A DNA stretch of 64,000 nt from Paramacrobiotus metropolitanus (Eukaryota; Tardigrada; Eutardigrada; Parachela; Macrobiotidae), in NCBI RefSeq assembly GCF_019649055.1, contig NW_026570319.1, forward strand, positions 372,001 through 436,000. The letters run 5' to 3'. Position 1 is the stretch's first letter, and every line of letters begins with the position of its first letter. A model generated the notes under the pieces. It made no database searches and had not been told where the DNA came from. It saw only the letters and a list, made by a program, of their open reading frames with translations. The translations under genes were made by a program, and so were the position numbers. Below, in pieces: positions 1 to 11,917 of the stretch.

Positions 1-2710
1 ACAAAGACAACCGAGCTCGGACGGCATTCACCCAACAGGACGGAAGAGGTGCCGAAGCCGACTTCGCCCAACATGGACGTTCCGACTAACCAAGTCGGAA
101 GGAAATCGCCGACCACACAGGCCGAGCGAAAATCTCCGACTAAGCAAGTCGGTGAACAACAACCTACAGCGGCCGACCAACAAATGGTCGACAAGCCGCC
201 GGCAAAAGAAGTCGGTCAACAGCAGGCCGACCTGCCACAAACTCAAGGGGCCGAACAACCGACTTCGACCGGAAGGGATAAGCCGACAACAGAAGGCGGC
301 AATGTCCAACCGACCACACAGGTCGGAAGGATTTCACCGACCTCGAAAGTCGGAGAAAGGAAGTCGGCAACAAGCAACCGACTTCCCTGGAACGGCAACC
401 AACCGACACAAAGTCGGATACGGCCGTCCAGCCGAATAAAATACCAACCAGAACGGAAGATTCCGAGGTACCGCCACGAAGCGGCCCTCGCCCAGCTGGA
501 TCGCCGACCAGCATACCAGCACCCAATGAAAGGGTTATTTCACCGTTGAGCCGACCTTCGCCAACCGGAAGCGAGTCGACTCGAGTAACCGAAGCTCAAC
601 AAACGGAGAAGCCGACCAAGGCGACACAAAGTCGACCAGTCGACCTGAAGATCCGACCATCACCGTTAATGTTCGAACCTGGCGAACTTGGTAGTGAAAG
701 AACCCCGACACCGAACGACGAAGTCTTTGACACAACAAAGGTGTCAAGACCGAACAGTGCGGACGGATTCTTCACAACACCGGTGAAGTCCAACCAGGAC
801 GACCTCACCTACCAGGCCAGTACACTCGAATATACGGCCGAGAGGTGGATAGCGGCAACACCGCCCGAAAGGATCGTAGACGTCGACCTACTCCGCTCGA
901 GATGCCGTAGATTGATCACTCAGATCGCTTTGGCAGACAGAATTATCGACTCGGCGGGAAAATCGCTCCGAAACTCGGAAGATACCCATCGGCTCGAACG
1001 AAGCAAATGGGAACGCGAAATGGCCGACGCCAACAAAGGCATCGCCATCCAACAACGGGAGATCGATCGGCTCAATGCCATACTGAAGCGTACCGACCAA
1101 CCGTGTCGGCATGACATCGACGAAGCTACTACACTCAAGGGCATGTTGGATCGATCCATGGATGCGGTTCACGAGCTGAACCGAGAACTCGCCGAAGCGA
1201 ACAAAGCGCTCGAAGAAGCCCAAAAAGACCTGGCCGATGTGCAGACCGCACTGGTCGAGTCGGAGCAGGCAGCTGGAGCGTTCCACCAGCAACTCAACAC
1301 GGCCAACGAAGAAGCCGAGGTCTATCGAAACGAAGTCGATAGATATGTGGTGGAACTGAAGAAGGCCGATGACGAGATCGACCGCCTAACGCACAGAGTA
1401 GAAGAGCTCGAGTCGGAAATTGAACTCGTCTTCACCAGAATGGGACGACGGTTCATCGACGAGAACGCTCGGGACATGGGCTTTCCTAACCAAAGGACAG
1501 CCGATGTCGACCTGGTGGAAGCAAACGCCCAGCTGGCTGACCAGGTCCATGGACTGAACCAAGTCCTTAAGGAGGAACAGAAACTCCGAGCTCAACTCGA
1601 GTACAACTTGAACGAGGCCCAAAAGGTAAACGAGGCGCAACACAGTCGCATCCTTTACCTGGAGGCCCGTGAAGTCGAACTGTACGACTTCGGCGAACAG
1701 GCTGCCCGTAATCTCACAGATATGATGCGGCAAATGGACGAAATGGACATCGAAACAAGATGTCTGAGGGAAGAAAAGAAACACCTGGAACAAAGCCAGG
1801 TCGAACTTCCCCCATACCAAGAACATAGTCGGGTTGAACCTCCCTCATACCGGACGTCCATGGCACAGGATCAACAGCCGTCACGAACAATCAGTGACAT
1901 CCTGTGGGGAATTAACCCGACCCAGGAAATGGTGAAGAAGGAGAACAACACCTCCTACTTCGTCGGAGTCGTAACAACCGACCCGAGTGTGGGAACAATC
2001 CCACAACCACCAGCAGTACCGAGTGCTCCGGAACCGGAACACAATACGTCGACTGCGGCACCACGAGTGCCAACGACGAACGTGGCAACAACGACGTCGA
2101 CAGGTGCATATACCAGCACCTCGTACGCGACGCGGACAACAATGTACGCGCCGGTACCTAATGCCAGAGGAGACCGGACGACGAACGCCGAACGTCTCCC
2201 AATTCAGCCACCAAGACCTGGCATGGAGGCATATCGCCCACCACGGACGAACTCCAATCCAAACTTCATCCGCCAGAACCCGCATTCCGACTCAGAACGC
2301 GGACGAGCTCGGTCATTCAACACGACTGACCAGCATCAGGACGGACGAAACGGAGAAGATAGCTCCGACCAACAAGGTCGGAGGCCCCCAAACCGACCTA
2401 CACAAAGTCGGATGCCGGCTCAGGAACACAGCCCGACCGGTACGGAAGAGTCTACGACCAGCCAAGTGGATTCTACCCGCAGGCGCCGAGACAAAATCGA
2501 GCGCCTCCACCACAACAGTATGAAGGACAGCCCCAACAGCCTCGTCACACAGACCAGGCTCAGGCTCGACATCCGCAACAGGACGGATACGAAGGCCATG
2601 ACGACGATGCCTACCAACAGGAGGCGTACGAAGACCAACAAGGTCACATGCCATACGTCAACCCACCACCCGCCCCGGCTGCACAACAAGCTGCGCCGGC
2701 GGCACACTAA
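1..2710 (+). CDS. Retroelement coiled-coil ORF upstream of gag (5' end outside window, frameshifted)
   Basis: A long coding stretch precedes the gag-like ORF of a Ty3/Gypsy-type element. The first ~130 residues are low-complexity and rich in Lys, Pro, Thr and Gln, with a recurrent PTTQVGR-like unit. From about 900 to 1790 the protein is strongly heptad-like, rich in Glu, Leu, Ala and Lys, and so probably a long coiled coil. The rest is Pro/Thr/Gln-rich and ends at the TAA at 2708-2710. The frame changes near 390 and again near 2470; in both cases amino-acid composition continues smoothly in the new frame, so these are indels rather than separate genes. No enzymatic motif is seen. A structural or assembly role beside Gag is inferred only from position and the coiled coil. 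It could also be an unusually long N-terminal part of Gag. Confidence 0.6.
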
Positions 2711-2712
2711 AT

Positions 2713-4177
2713 CCCTTGGAACAAAATCCAGCACACGTTGCTTTGGTACGAGCAATAGCCCACGGACGTCGGCAACCCTTACCACCGTTCGACGGGGACC
2801 ACACCAAACTTCATGGGTGGCTTAAGCAAATCCGAAGCCTGTATCGTCAAGCCCAACGATGGTATGAAGACGATCAGACCTTCATGTCCGACTTGATAGC
2901 CGAACTGGACGGCCAAGCGAAAGAATGGCATACCCTCGAAGCCGCCGGAGAACCACTCGGCGGATGGCCAGTCAACTTATGGCTGACCAAATTCGAGCAG
3001 AGATTTGCGGACAAAAACAAAGAAGTGAACATGATATCCAGGATTAACAAACGGATATTCCGTTTCGGCGAAGAAACGCCGGAACAATACTACGACGCAA
3101 TGATGTTCATGAAGTCCCAAGTCCCGACGGTCACAGACCAAATCATACTGTACCACCTTAAGGAGAACGTTCACGAGCCCCAACTGCGGGCGGCCCTGGA
3201 AATCAGGATGCCGTCAACGCCGATCGAGTTCCGCGACTATTTACGGGACTTCGTTAACGGCAAGGAAATGTACGAGGTACGCAAGTCGCGTGACAGCGAC
3301 TACGCTAGAGTTCGGGCAGCAACACCTGCACCTGTCCCGACTCCACCTCCGGTGATACCGCAACAGACCGGATATCAGCCCCACATGATGCCGGGATACC
3401 AGACTCCAACGGCACAATACGGACAACTAAGTCCGGCTCCGACGCCACCGGTGCAACAAGCACCAGTCCAGCAACAGACGTGGGCAGGCGCGGCAGCAGC
3501 GAACCTGAATTCCCCGGCACCTGGAATTGGAGCCCCCGTTAACAACTACGGCGGCCCAGGTTATAGCTCGGGCGGTAACCAAAACAACACAGGTTTTGGT
3601 TACGGACAGAACTCGAACCAGGGGTACTCCGCATACGGACAGTATCCTCCACAAGGATACGGCGGCGGAGGTTATGGTCGCGGAAAAGGACGCGGCGGCG
3701 GGAATCGCGGCCGTGGGAACTTCCTAACCGCGGCAGTGGCGTACGTCGATAAGATGGGCGGCCTTCTTCCAGTGGACGAAGGACAAGACCTTCCGGTGCA
3801 GGCACTGCATGTTCAATAACCATGACGAGTCGCGCTGCATCTATGGCTCGGATAACAATCCGAACCTTCGGTGGTACGACGACTGGTACCGCCGATACTC
3901 GACGAATGGCCCGGTAGGCTCGGTGAATCCCTTCTGGAAGGACATCGTGCCGCCGCCACGCCAACGCCAACAGGCAGGAGGCTCGGGTAGCCCGGTAACG
4001 AAACCGGTCGCCCGGCCAGGGAATGGCGGAAACCGCAACAATAGCGGTGGGAACCAGCAAGGTTCCCCGGCATACAGAAACCGTTGCCGCCCGCCAGTCG
4101 TTAAACTCGACGCCACCCAACAATGGGCCGGCTCAGGTAACTCCCGGGAAACGCCCAAGGTCGATGAGCTCCGGTGA
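2713..4177 (+). CDS. gag: Gag-like polyprotein with capsid domain, RGG-rich tail and CCHC knuckle (frameshifted)
   Basis: The first ~210 codons resemble retrotransposon Gag capsid domains, with an alpha-helical pattern including WPVNLWLTKFEQRF and YYDAMMFM segments. A Pro/Gln-rich stretch and a Gly-rich RGG-type tail (about 3550-3720), typical of nucleic-acid-binding Gag regions, follow. That frame stops at 3819. In another frame, from about 3770, lies a CCHC zinc knuckle with spacing C-x2-C-x4-H-x4-C at roughly 3794-3836, which belongs to Gag. The capsid and the knuckle are therefore separated by a one-base frame change near 3765. The ORF begins five bases after the stop of the upstream coiled-coil ORF, with no clear ATG at the start. 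Family-level identity as Gag is well supported by the knuckle and by the pol that follows. Confidence 0.75.
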
Positions 4178-4935
4178 CTCATTCGACCTCCAACATCCGA
4201 CCGAACCACCGGACAAGGATAACCCCACTAACCAGCCGCTTACTTCCGGAACGAACCGAACTTCCCGACGATTGAGGAAGGCTACCAACAGGTAGCCACC
4301 ATCCTCAACTACTCGGACTGAACGAAAACAGCTCCGAGGAGGACTTCGCAAAGGCGATATCGGCCTCCACAAAGGAGGCGGAGACGGCTCGGAAGTTAGC
4401 CGCTCAGTTCGGCGTGTACGCCAACAACGGCACCGTCGAAGCGTGGCCCGGGATGCAACAAGCACTCGAGGCGACCGACCCAGCCCCTCGATTCGAAGCT
4501 GGAACGTCGGAGGTCGGAACGCAGAAATTGCCCGACCTAAGCAGCGCGAACAAAGCGACTGCGCCGTCCGTCACACAAAGTGACGTAGTACGGCCCGGCC
4601 ACGGAAGTTGGACCGGATTGCCGGTGAGGATAAACTCAACCGAGCAGGCCAGACGATGCCCAAGACGCGGAGGACCGGGACGCCGATTCACGCACCGGGG
4701 CAACAGAAACTTCCCAATGTATCATCCGGACGCGCAACGGATAGATACGCTGCGACAATGGCAGCCATCGACCTCACCGAAGAATCGGAAGGAGAAGTCG
4801 AAGAATGGGAAACAGTCCCATTGGGAGCACAGGTACCCGTTTACTCTCGGCCGGGAGAAGCGGACCTCTTCCAGCCAAAGAGCGACCAGCTAGAACGATA
4901 GCCAGTTCTCGAACATTCCTGAACCTCGACTATAT
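4178..4935 (+). other. Gag-Pol spacer, coding in mixed frames
   Basis: This stretch between the zinc-knuckle region and the protease is open in pieces of different frames (4023-4295, 4414-4893, 4608-4901) and ends with a stop at 4899-4901. Composition is hydrophilic, Pro/Thr/Arg-rich. The piece 4740-4901 is acidic and contains IDLTEESE, which resembles a SUMO-interacting motif; that may be chance. No known domain is seen. Confidence 0.4.
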
Positions 4936-5690
4936 GTGGTCAGAGTGAGGCCAACAGACACCTCAATAGAGGAACGGATACTGGCACAGGCACAACGGTT
5001 CCGAACCGCCAAATTACCGGAGGACGGAGTAGCTAACCGACCTGAGGTACAGGAAGCGGGTGAAGTCGGAGTCGAACTTACACAAAGTTCAACTCAACAG
5101 CCAGCCGACCACGGACCGGTGTCACTAATTCCCATCAAACCAACGATACGGGAAGTAACCTTTGAGAAGGGAACGCATAAGAAACCGAAAACAGTTCGAG
5201 CTTGGACACACGAAATCCAAGTCGGATCCACGCCCACAATGGCGATGTTAGATACCGGAGCGGAGACTTCGCTCATCGAACAACGGTTTTGCGAGAGGAA
5301 CGGTTTAACGATGCAACCCTCGGACATTACACCAAAATACTTGGAGTGGGCGGACAAGTCGCCTTTGTAGTGTCACACTGCTGTACGGCACCTGTAACAA
5401 TGCAGGGCTTTACTAGCCATCACACATTCCATGTCCAGCCGACCGAAGCGGATATCCCAGTGCTACTCGGATGCGACTACCTGCATTCGAAGTTCACCTT
5501 TATTCTTACACCGATTCCAATTCCGGAACAACCGGAAGGAAAGACGGTAGTGCAGTCTATCCCGATACCAGAGGCATCGGACACGGTAGAAACGAAGCTC
5601 GGATTAGTCGGCTTGATCACCCGGCGAACTCCACACGTAAAATCTGCCGCGATTGCCGGGATACGAACCGCACTCTGTTGGAGGAACTAG
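4936..5690 (+). CDS. Retropepsin-type aspartic protease region of pol (frameshifted)
   Basis: The active-site motif LDTGAETS (near 5250-5273) identifies a retroviral-type aspartic protease, the enzyme that cleaves Gag-Pol during particle maturation. The frame stops at 5370, but the protease continues in another frame. There a DIPVLLGCDYL segment (about 5450-5485) matches the conserved C-terminal LLG-D region of these proteases. A single frame change near 5335 separates the halves. The conserved start and end show a complete domain of about 100 residues. It follows Gag and precedes RT, the usual Ty3/Gypsy order. Confidence 0.8.
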
Positions 5691-7968
5691 CACTCCACAA
5701 CGTGATAGAGCACTATCAGAAACGGATACGCAACGGTACACTACGAACGGCAAGGACGGTACTGAAGTCTATCCCGATACCAGAGGCACCCGCTGAAGCG
5801 GATGCCCAGAACCTAGAACGAGTACGACAAAAGTACCGAACTTGGTTCTCGGGAGCTCGACACTTTCTCGACCAACGGACGTTGGAGATGGTGACCACTC
5901 TGCGACAGAACGGAGCGGTAACTTACGAGCAAATACGGGACGCACAACAAACGTGTGAACCTGTAATCGCCCTCATGAACGACATAGAGGACGAAGCATG
6001 GGAATGGGAAGATGAACGAATTCCGATCCATCGACAGTACATGGAATACGGACTTCCCCGTCCCACGACCTTTGGAAATGCCCTGCCAGGAACTAGGCTT
6101 TCAACTTTTGCCTATATGCAGCGAGTTCAGTTGCACGGAGAATCGTCAACGACCGCATTCTGGCAACGGTATGGCGAAGACACCGCTATAACGCGACATG
6201 TTCCCGACCCATTGCCGCCAATTGAGGAGCATACTCCGACCACAGTGCAATTCGTGAGTAGCCCGGCGAAACCCCAGGACGACGTAATCCTGGAGGAAAC
6301 TGATAAACCTTATCAGTGTACCATCTGTAAGGACAACATTGACGGAGTGGTACGGGCCATAAAGGCTCATCACGACTTAACTTGGTCGGACGACAGACCG
6401 TCGTCACCGTCACCTCCGCAACAGGAACGGAAGGTAGACCGCTTTCGGAAGCCCCAACAGACGAGCATCCGATGGCTGAGCGACATAGGCTCACAGCCAA
6501 CCGACCTTGAGAATCAGGATGAAGCAAGTCGACCTACCCAACCGACGGAGCAAGTCGACCAAGCCGAAACGACCACACAGGTCGAAGTCGGCAATATACC
6601 GCAAGTTGGACAGGAAGACGGAACAACCGTCGAAAACGAAGATTACCAGTCGGACGACTCGGATATACAGAGTACGAGTGATTCGGCGGACACAGACTCC
6701 GATAACCGACCTTCGGAAGAATCCGAGGAAGAAGACGACGAAGAATTCGATCTGTCAGTCCGACACTGTAAGACGGATAAACCGAGCATAAACGACTCGG
6801 ATGATTCGTCATCGGAGGACGAAGAACCGACCTACGATGTCCGACTAACCACGGCATTGCGGACTATAGTTCACACAGAATTTATAGTCGAGCAACCGGA
6901 ACAAACCGAACAACCGAAGCCAGTCGACTCCGAACAACAGGAGAACTTGACCAACTTAAGGTTTTGTGGGAATTCGGAGGAGGTAAACCGGAGGAAGACG
7001 ATCTCCGACCTCCAACTTTAGTCGTCCAGCAGTTGTCAACCGAACAACCGACCTTGGCTAACTTAACCGACCAACAGAAGTCGGAGCATTTCAACACATG
7101 GAAGGCACGAGTCGCCAAAATAACGATGATTGAGGAGTTGGACCTGGACAACAAATGCCCAGAAGTCCACCACCTAAAGCTGGATCCCCACATAGAGACA
7201 AAAGCGTTAGACCGACAAGTTGTCTTTAACAGCGAGCGAGTCTCTCTCCCAGCATGGTCAACATGTTCGATAAAGGTACGGACGGCCAAACCAATGGACC
7301 CGAGAAGGCCAATTTACTTCTCCACCCTACAACGGGTAGTCCGACCTATCCGGCCAATCGAAGCCAAGATCGACATCCGACCGACAAACGATACGGCATG
7401 GATAAACATCCAGAACACGACTCACCAAACAAAGGTGCTGAAGAAAGGTGTTCGACTCGGACATATGCAATACGCCGATGTCTATGAACCGGAAATCAAC
7501 AATGCATTCGTCGAATGGGAACTCCCACACAGAGTGGCGAAGACTTGGCCCCCGACTCGGGAAGCAAAGCCAAAACCCCAATTCGAAGTTTTCGAGGCAA
7601 CAGGAGTTCGAGCCCAACGGAAGGTCAAACTCATCCCTCGAGCCGTAACCATGGTAGAAGTCGTCCTGGACGTACCGGTATCCAAGGACCAGAAATTGAT
7701 GTACCTAGGAGAATCCGACCCCAAACGAGACGGAGTCGAATTCATGGACGGCGTAACCAAGCATGACGGGAAACGATTCACCGTCATGGTGGCAAACCAC
7801 ACTCATCGCGAGGTGACCTTACGCAAAGGTGCCCCGATGGGTCGAGCCGAAGCATTTACAATGATGACGGACGACCAAAAGTCGAAGAAGCACGAGTCAA
7901 CACGGCTGAAGTCGAGCAGGAAGACGCGGAATCCCAAGAGGAGCGACGAAGAATCATCGACTCCATGA
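5471..7968 (+). CDS. Long Pol spacer between protease and reverse transcriptase, function unknown
   Basis: About 2.5 kb of coding sequence lies between protease and RT in two frames (5471-7021 and 6964-7968). The first half contains a CTIC pair with a downstream HH near 6318-6373, a possible but incomplete zinc site, and then a very acidic stretch (about 6640-6830) of Asp, Glu and Ser. The second half (about 7130-7860) reads as a folded, beta-rich domain with repeated patterns such as LPAWSTCSIKV and RVVRPIRPIEA; I do not recognise it with certainty. Most Ty3/Gypsy elements have only a short linker here, so this spacer is unusual. The overlap near 6964-7021 is a frame change. Confidence 0.5.
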
Positions 7969-7981
7969 ACTTCGGTAAAAC

Positions 7982-8990
7982 TTAACCGACGAGGAACTAG
8001 CCAAACTGAAGGCCGTTGCATGGGATTACCGGACCGTATTTCCGACCTCGAAGAAACCTTACGGAGACGTCAAAGGGGTAACACATACCATTGATGTCCA
8101 AGGGGCGCAGCCGATTAAGATGAACCCCACCAGGACAAGCTGGAAGGGACGGGAATTCATCCAGAAACACGTACAGGTGATGCTCGACCAAGGAGTCATC
8201 GAACCGTCATCGGCTGCATGGAGCTTCCCCGTCGTCTTAGCCGCGAAACGGAACGGAGACGGCACGGTAGGAACACGCTTCTGCATCAACTATATCAAGT
8301 TGAATGCAGTTACGAAAGAACAACTACCCACTACCGAACCCGGACGAACTACTGGACCGATGTGCCGGAATGGAATACTACGGCAAGGTAGACTGTCAGT
8401 CCGGCTTTTGGCAAATCCCCATGGATGAACAGTCCAAGGACTACACGACCTTCGTAACACCCGAAGGCATGTGGCGATTTAACCGTATGCCGTTTGGAGT
8501 CTGCAACGGACCAGCAACTTTCCAAATGCATATGGACAAGATCACGGCATCAGCTCGGAAGAAGGGTGTGTTCGCCTACATTGACGATATCATCTTCTTC
8601 GGCAAAACGTTCGAAGACTTCCTTGAGGCTTTCCGAGCAACCCTCGAATGCCTCCGTGATGCTGGATTTACGGTCAAACCCTCCAAATGCGAGGTCGGAA
8701 CGGACAGACTGCTGTTCCTGGGACATGTTCTTAGTAAAAACGGAGTCCAGACCGACGATGAGAAAGTGGCCTGTATTGCAGAACAAAGCTGCCCGAGAAC
8801 TGAACGGCAACTCAGGTCGTTCCTCGGACTGGCCAACTACTATCGGAAATTCATCCGAGGATACGCTCAGAAAACTTCAAAAATGTACGAGCTCCTCCGG
8901 AAGGATAAGAATATCAAGCTCGATTGGACGGAAGCCCACACGGCTGAGTTCAACGACATTAAGAAGGCGCTAACCGAAGCACCTGTACTG
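7982..8990 (+). CDS. Reverse transcriptase domain of Ty3/Gypsy-type pol (frameshifted)
   Basis: The polymerase domain is recognised by its ordered motifs: WSFPVVLA with FCINYIKLN (near 8215-8310), a YGKVDCQSGFWQIP motif A (near 8380-8420), FNRMPFGVCNGPATFQ (near 8477-8528) and the catalytic YIDDI (near 8577-8591). The thumb-like region with FLGHVLSKNGV follows. It copies element RNA into cDNA. The frame changes once near 8310, between the first motifs and motif A, with no loss of conserved residues. The pattern FLGLANYYRKFI and the order RT-RNaseH-integrase place it in Ty3/Gypsy rather than Ty1/Copia. Confidence 0.9.
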
Positions 8991-9417
8991 GCGAAGTTCG
9001 ACCCGACCAAGAAAACCGTCATCGAATGTGACGCAAGCGGAGCCGGACTTGGCGCGGTGATCTCACAAGACGATCACCCAATCGCCTACGCCAGTCGAGT
9101 CCTACGTGGACCGGAACTCAACTATGGAGTTACCGAATGGGAATGCTTTGGCCGTGGTATGGGCCGTGCAGAAATTTAAACACTTCATCGACCACGGACC
9201 ATTCACCGTAAGAACGGATCACCGAGCACTGCAGAACCTGCTCCGATGCGAGTCAAACCGACCTGGCATCAACCCTCGACTAACGAGATGGGCACTGGCT
9301 TTACAAGGACGGGACATAACCATCGAGTATAAGCCAGGAGTTTTCTGCGACAATGCGGACGCCCTGTCGAGATGGCCACTCGAACGTAGTGACGACAAAG
9401 ATCCACACGAAGAGTTG
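8991..9417 (+). CDS. RNase H domain of Ty3/Gypsy-type pol (frameshifted)
   Basis: The motif TVIECDASGAGLGAVISQ (near 9017-9070) carries the first catalytic Asp of the RNase H that removes the RNA strand during reverse transcription. It is followed by IAYASRVLRGPELNYGVTEWE and, after a one-base frame change near 9150, by AVQKFKHFI and VRTDHRAL with the later Asp. Both halves are well conserved apart from the frame change. It sits directly C-terminal to RT, as expected. Confidence 0.88.
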
Positions 9418-11095
9418 GACCAAGTCCCCAACTTCGAGGACTTCAAGGACGAAATTAAGGTCTGCACAATACGGACTCTTAGACGTCTGAAGGCAAATGC
9501 CTCAAAGAAAAGGAAGAAGGATCTGAAGGAACCACCGAAAATCCCCCTTCCACCGGTTCTCCCCGGATGCAATGTCATAACCGACTGGGACGACTTGAGT
9601 ACCACAGAGGTCCGAGTCATTAATATCCCAGCATCGGAGACACCGGAACCGACCATTCGGACCGTCAACACGGCGGAAGATGACGAGTTGGAAGTCGAAA
9701 AGACACTCCCACCTCCACCCGAACCGAACGTAGAACTTCGGAAAGCGCAGTTGCGAGACCCACAACTACGCAAAATCATTGATGAACTGGAACACCCAGA
9801 GAACCTTGACCATAAGTCGCAACATCTGGAACATTACCAGATGGCGCAAGGAGTCTTGTACAGATTGAAGACCATCAACACAAAGTTGGAACGGTGCTTC
9901 GTCGTACCACTCTTTATGCGTAATCAAATCATCCGATCACTCCACGATGGAAAAACCGGAAACCATTTCGGACGGGAGAAGACGATCGAAGCGCTGAAGC
10001 TGCGTTACTATTGGCCACGGATGAACACCGACGCCATTGCCTACATTGAGAAATGCCGACAGTGCATCATGACCAATAAGCAACGACGCCCACCACCTGG
10101 TAAACTCCAGAAGATGGAAGTCGGTGAAGCCTGGTATCGCATCTACGCGGACTTCAAAGGTCCTCTTCCTCGGACGGAGACGAAGGGATACCAGTACATC
10201 GCAGTGGTAACCGACCAGCTGACCAAGTTCACCGTAGCCCGAGCAACGAAGACGAACACCGCGAGGGAATTCGAACGGTTCTTCGTCAAAGACGTCCTCT
10301 AAAGTACGGAATGCCGACCTTCATCCACTCGGACAGAGGACACACTTCACAGCGAAGACGTTCGCTAAGGTCGCACGGATCTTCGGCATCCAACATACGC
10401 TCGGAACCGCCCATCATCCGGAAGGACAAGGACAAGTCGAACGGCAAATGCAAACGATTTGGGACGGAATAAGGAAGTTCTGCGATGTAAAAGACGGACA
10501 CCGATGGCACAGAGCCTTGGATTATGTCGTCTGCGGAATGAACCGAGCCGTCCATGCCGCGACTAAGTTCTCACCGTTCTACATGTTGTATGGTCGACAA
10601 ATGACCATGCCACAGGACATAGTGGCCGGAACGAATACACCGGAAACCTTTACGGATAAGGAACAATATATCCGACGGATTAAAGAACGACTTCAACGCT
10701 CGCACGAGATTGCTCGCATCAACATTGATGAAGCGTTCGAACGGAACGCCGAGCACTACAACAAGAAGAAGTCGAATCCGACCTTCAAACCGAGGGACAA
10801 GGTAACGGTGGAATTCCCGACCAAGGATCCAGCTCGGAAGGAACGCTATGACGGAGTTTGGACGGTCATCAACTACGTTGGCCCAAACAACTTGTTCCTC
10901 CGATGCGAAGACGGACGTGAAGATACGGTAGCCGTCGACCGAGTTAAACATTGCCGAGTCGAGACAAGTCGACCAGCAACTCGGTCAACTGGCCCGGTAG
11001 CCGACCCGACAGAAGGGGAAAGCTACTCGGAAGCCGAAGAAAAAAACGGAAGAAACCGTCGCAAATCCTTCGAATCCGACCAACGATGCGGATAA
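9418..11095 (+). CDS. Integrase of Ty3/Gypsy-type pol: HHCC, DDE core and C-terminal domain (frameshifted)
   Basis: After an ~300-bp linker, an N-terminal zinc domain is visible: histidines in HDGKTGNHFG (near 9943-9972) and the cysteine pair CRQC (near 10054-10065). The catalytic core has Asp in IYADFKGP (near 10150), Asp in HSDRGHT (near 10332) and Glu in GQVERQM (near 10438), a complete DDE triad. The C-terminal part has an FKPRDKV segment like that of other integrases. It inserts the cDNA into the genome. The frame changes near 10300, between the two aspartates. No chromodomain is recognised. Confidence 0.88.
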
Positions 11096-11741
11096 AACCG
11101 AACCGAAGGTGAAGAACAAGCGAGGTCGACCTCGGAAGAAACCTCCGACCGACTTCGAGACACCGGCACTGAAGGAACTTCAGAAGCAAGATGTGATAGC
11201 TGCCGACCCAGCACCGACCTCGGAGGAAGTCGACGAGCACAAAGCTCAGCCGACCACCGAGCAACCGAAGAAGTCGGATGATAAGTCGGAAACGCCGGTC
11301 CAGCCAGCCAACCAACTAACAGAGGAACCGAAGTCGGCAACAAAGCCAGCTCGGAAAAAGAGGACGGTAAAGCAAACCGACTCGTCGGCACCGACCACAG
11401 AGGCCGTTGTAGCCGACTCGGCAGTCCAACCGACCAAGCCAAAGCGCAAGTATACAAAGCGGAAGGTCGACTTACCTAGTACATCGGCGCCGACCACGGA
11501 AGTCGTAGCAGCCGACCAGGCAGTCGAACCGACTAAGCCGAAGCGGAAATACGGAACAGCTAAGAAACCAAAGCTGACAGCACAACAGATGCTGGAAGAA
11601 ACAGAAGTCGCTGAAGATGAAGCCCATAAGGAAATCCTTGAACGAATTACCGAAGGACGGGCGGACTCGGAGAAACCAGTCAAAACAGCAAAACCTAAGA
11701 CACCCAAAACAGCAGTCACAACAGAACAGACTCAGTCATAG
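11096..11741 (+). CDS. Basic Lys/Pro-rich C-terminal tail after integrase
   Basis: A 210-codon ORF (11109-11741) in a frame different from the integrase frame. It is low-complexity and Lys/Pro/Thr-rich, with three similar basic units of the type KPKRKY (near 11442, 11541 and variants), each preceded by a PTTE-like unit. This looks like a histone-H1-like or AT-hook-like tail produced by internal repeat expansion. It is probably the end of Pol, reached after a small indel near 11095. A role in chromatin binding is inference only. Confidence 0.5.
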
Positions 11742-11917
11742 GGCCATAGGCGTAAAACTTAGAATAAGTTTTAGGTAGCTTAACAGTAGCCAGATATAGA
11801 TGGACCTTTGGTGTCGAAATGGAACCTCTTCAGTTGACCGGAACATCTTCAGTTGAATGTACGGGAGTTGGTAGAATTCTAACGCGCCGTATTTCCTTTC
11901 CTTGACAGCAAGCGACA
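11742..11917 (+). other. Non-coding gap before the 3' ORFs, with possible splice acceptor
   Basis: No ORF is seen. The stretch ends with a pyrimidine-rich tract and TTGACAG just upstream of the next ATG at 11918. This could serve as a 3' splice site for a subgenomic mRNA, as used for accessory ORFs downstream of pol in some elements. Only the motif is seen; use is unproven. Confidence 0.3.

Noticed and set aside
2470-2825. C-terminal 118 codons of the ORF 546-2825 as real protein
   Set aside because: Another frame over the same bases gives a Gln/Pro-rich sequence continuous with the upstream composition and ends at 2710; the 546 frame is out of register here.
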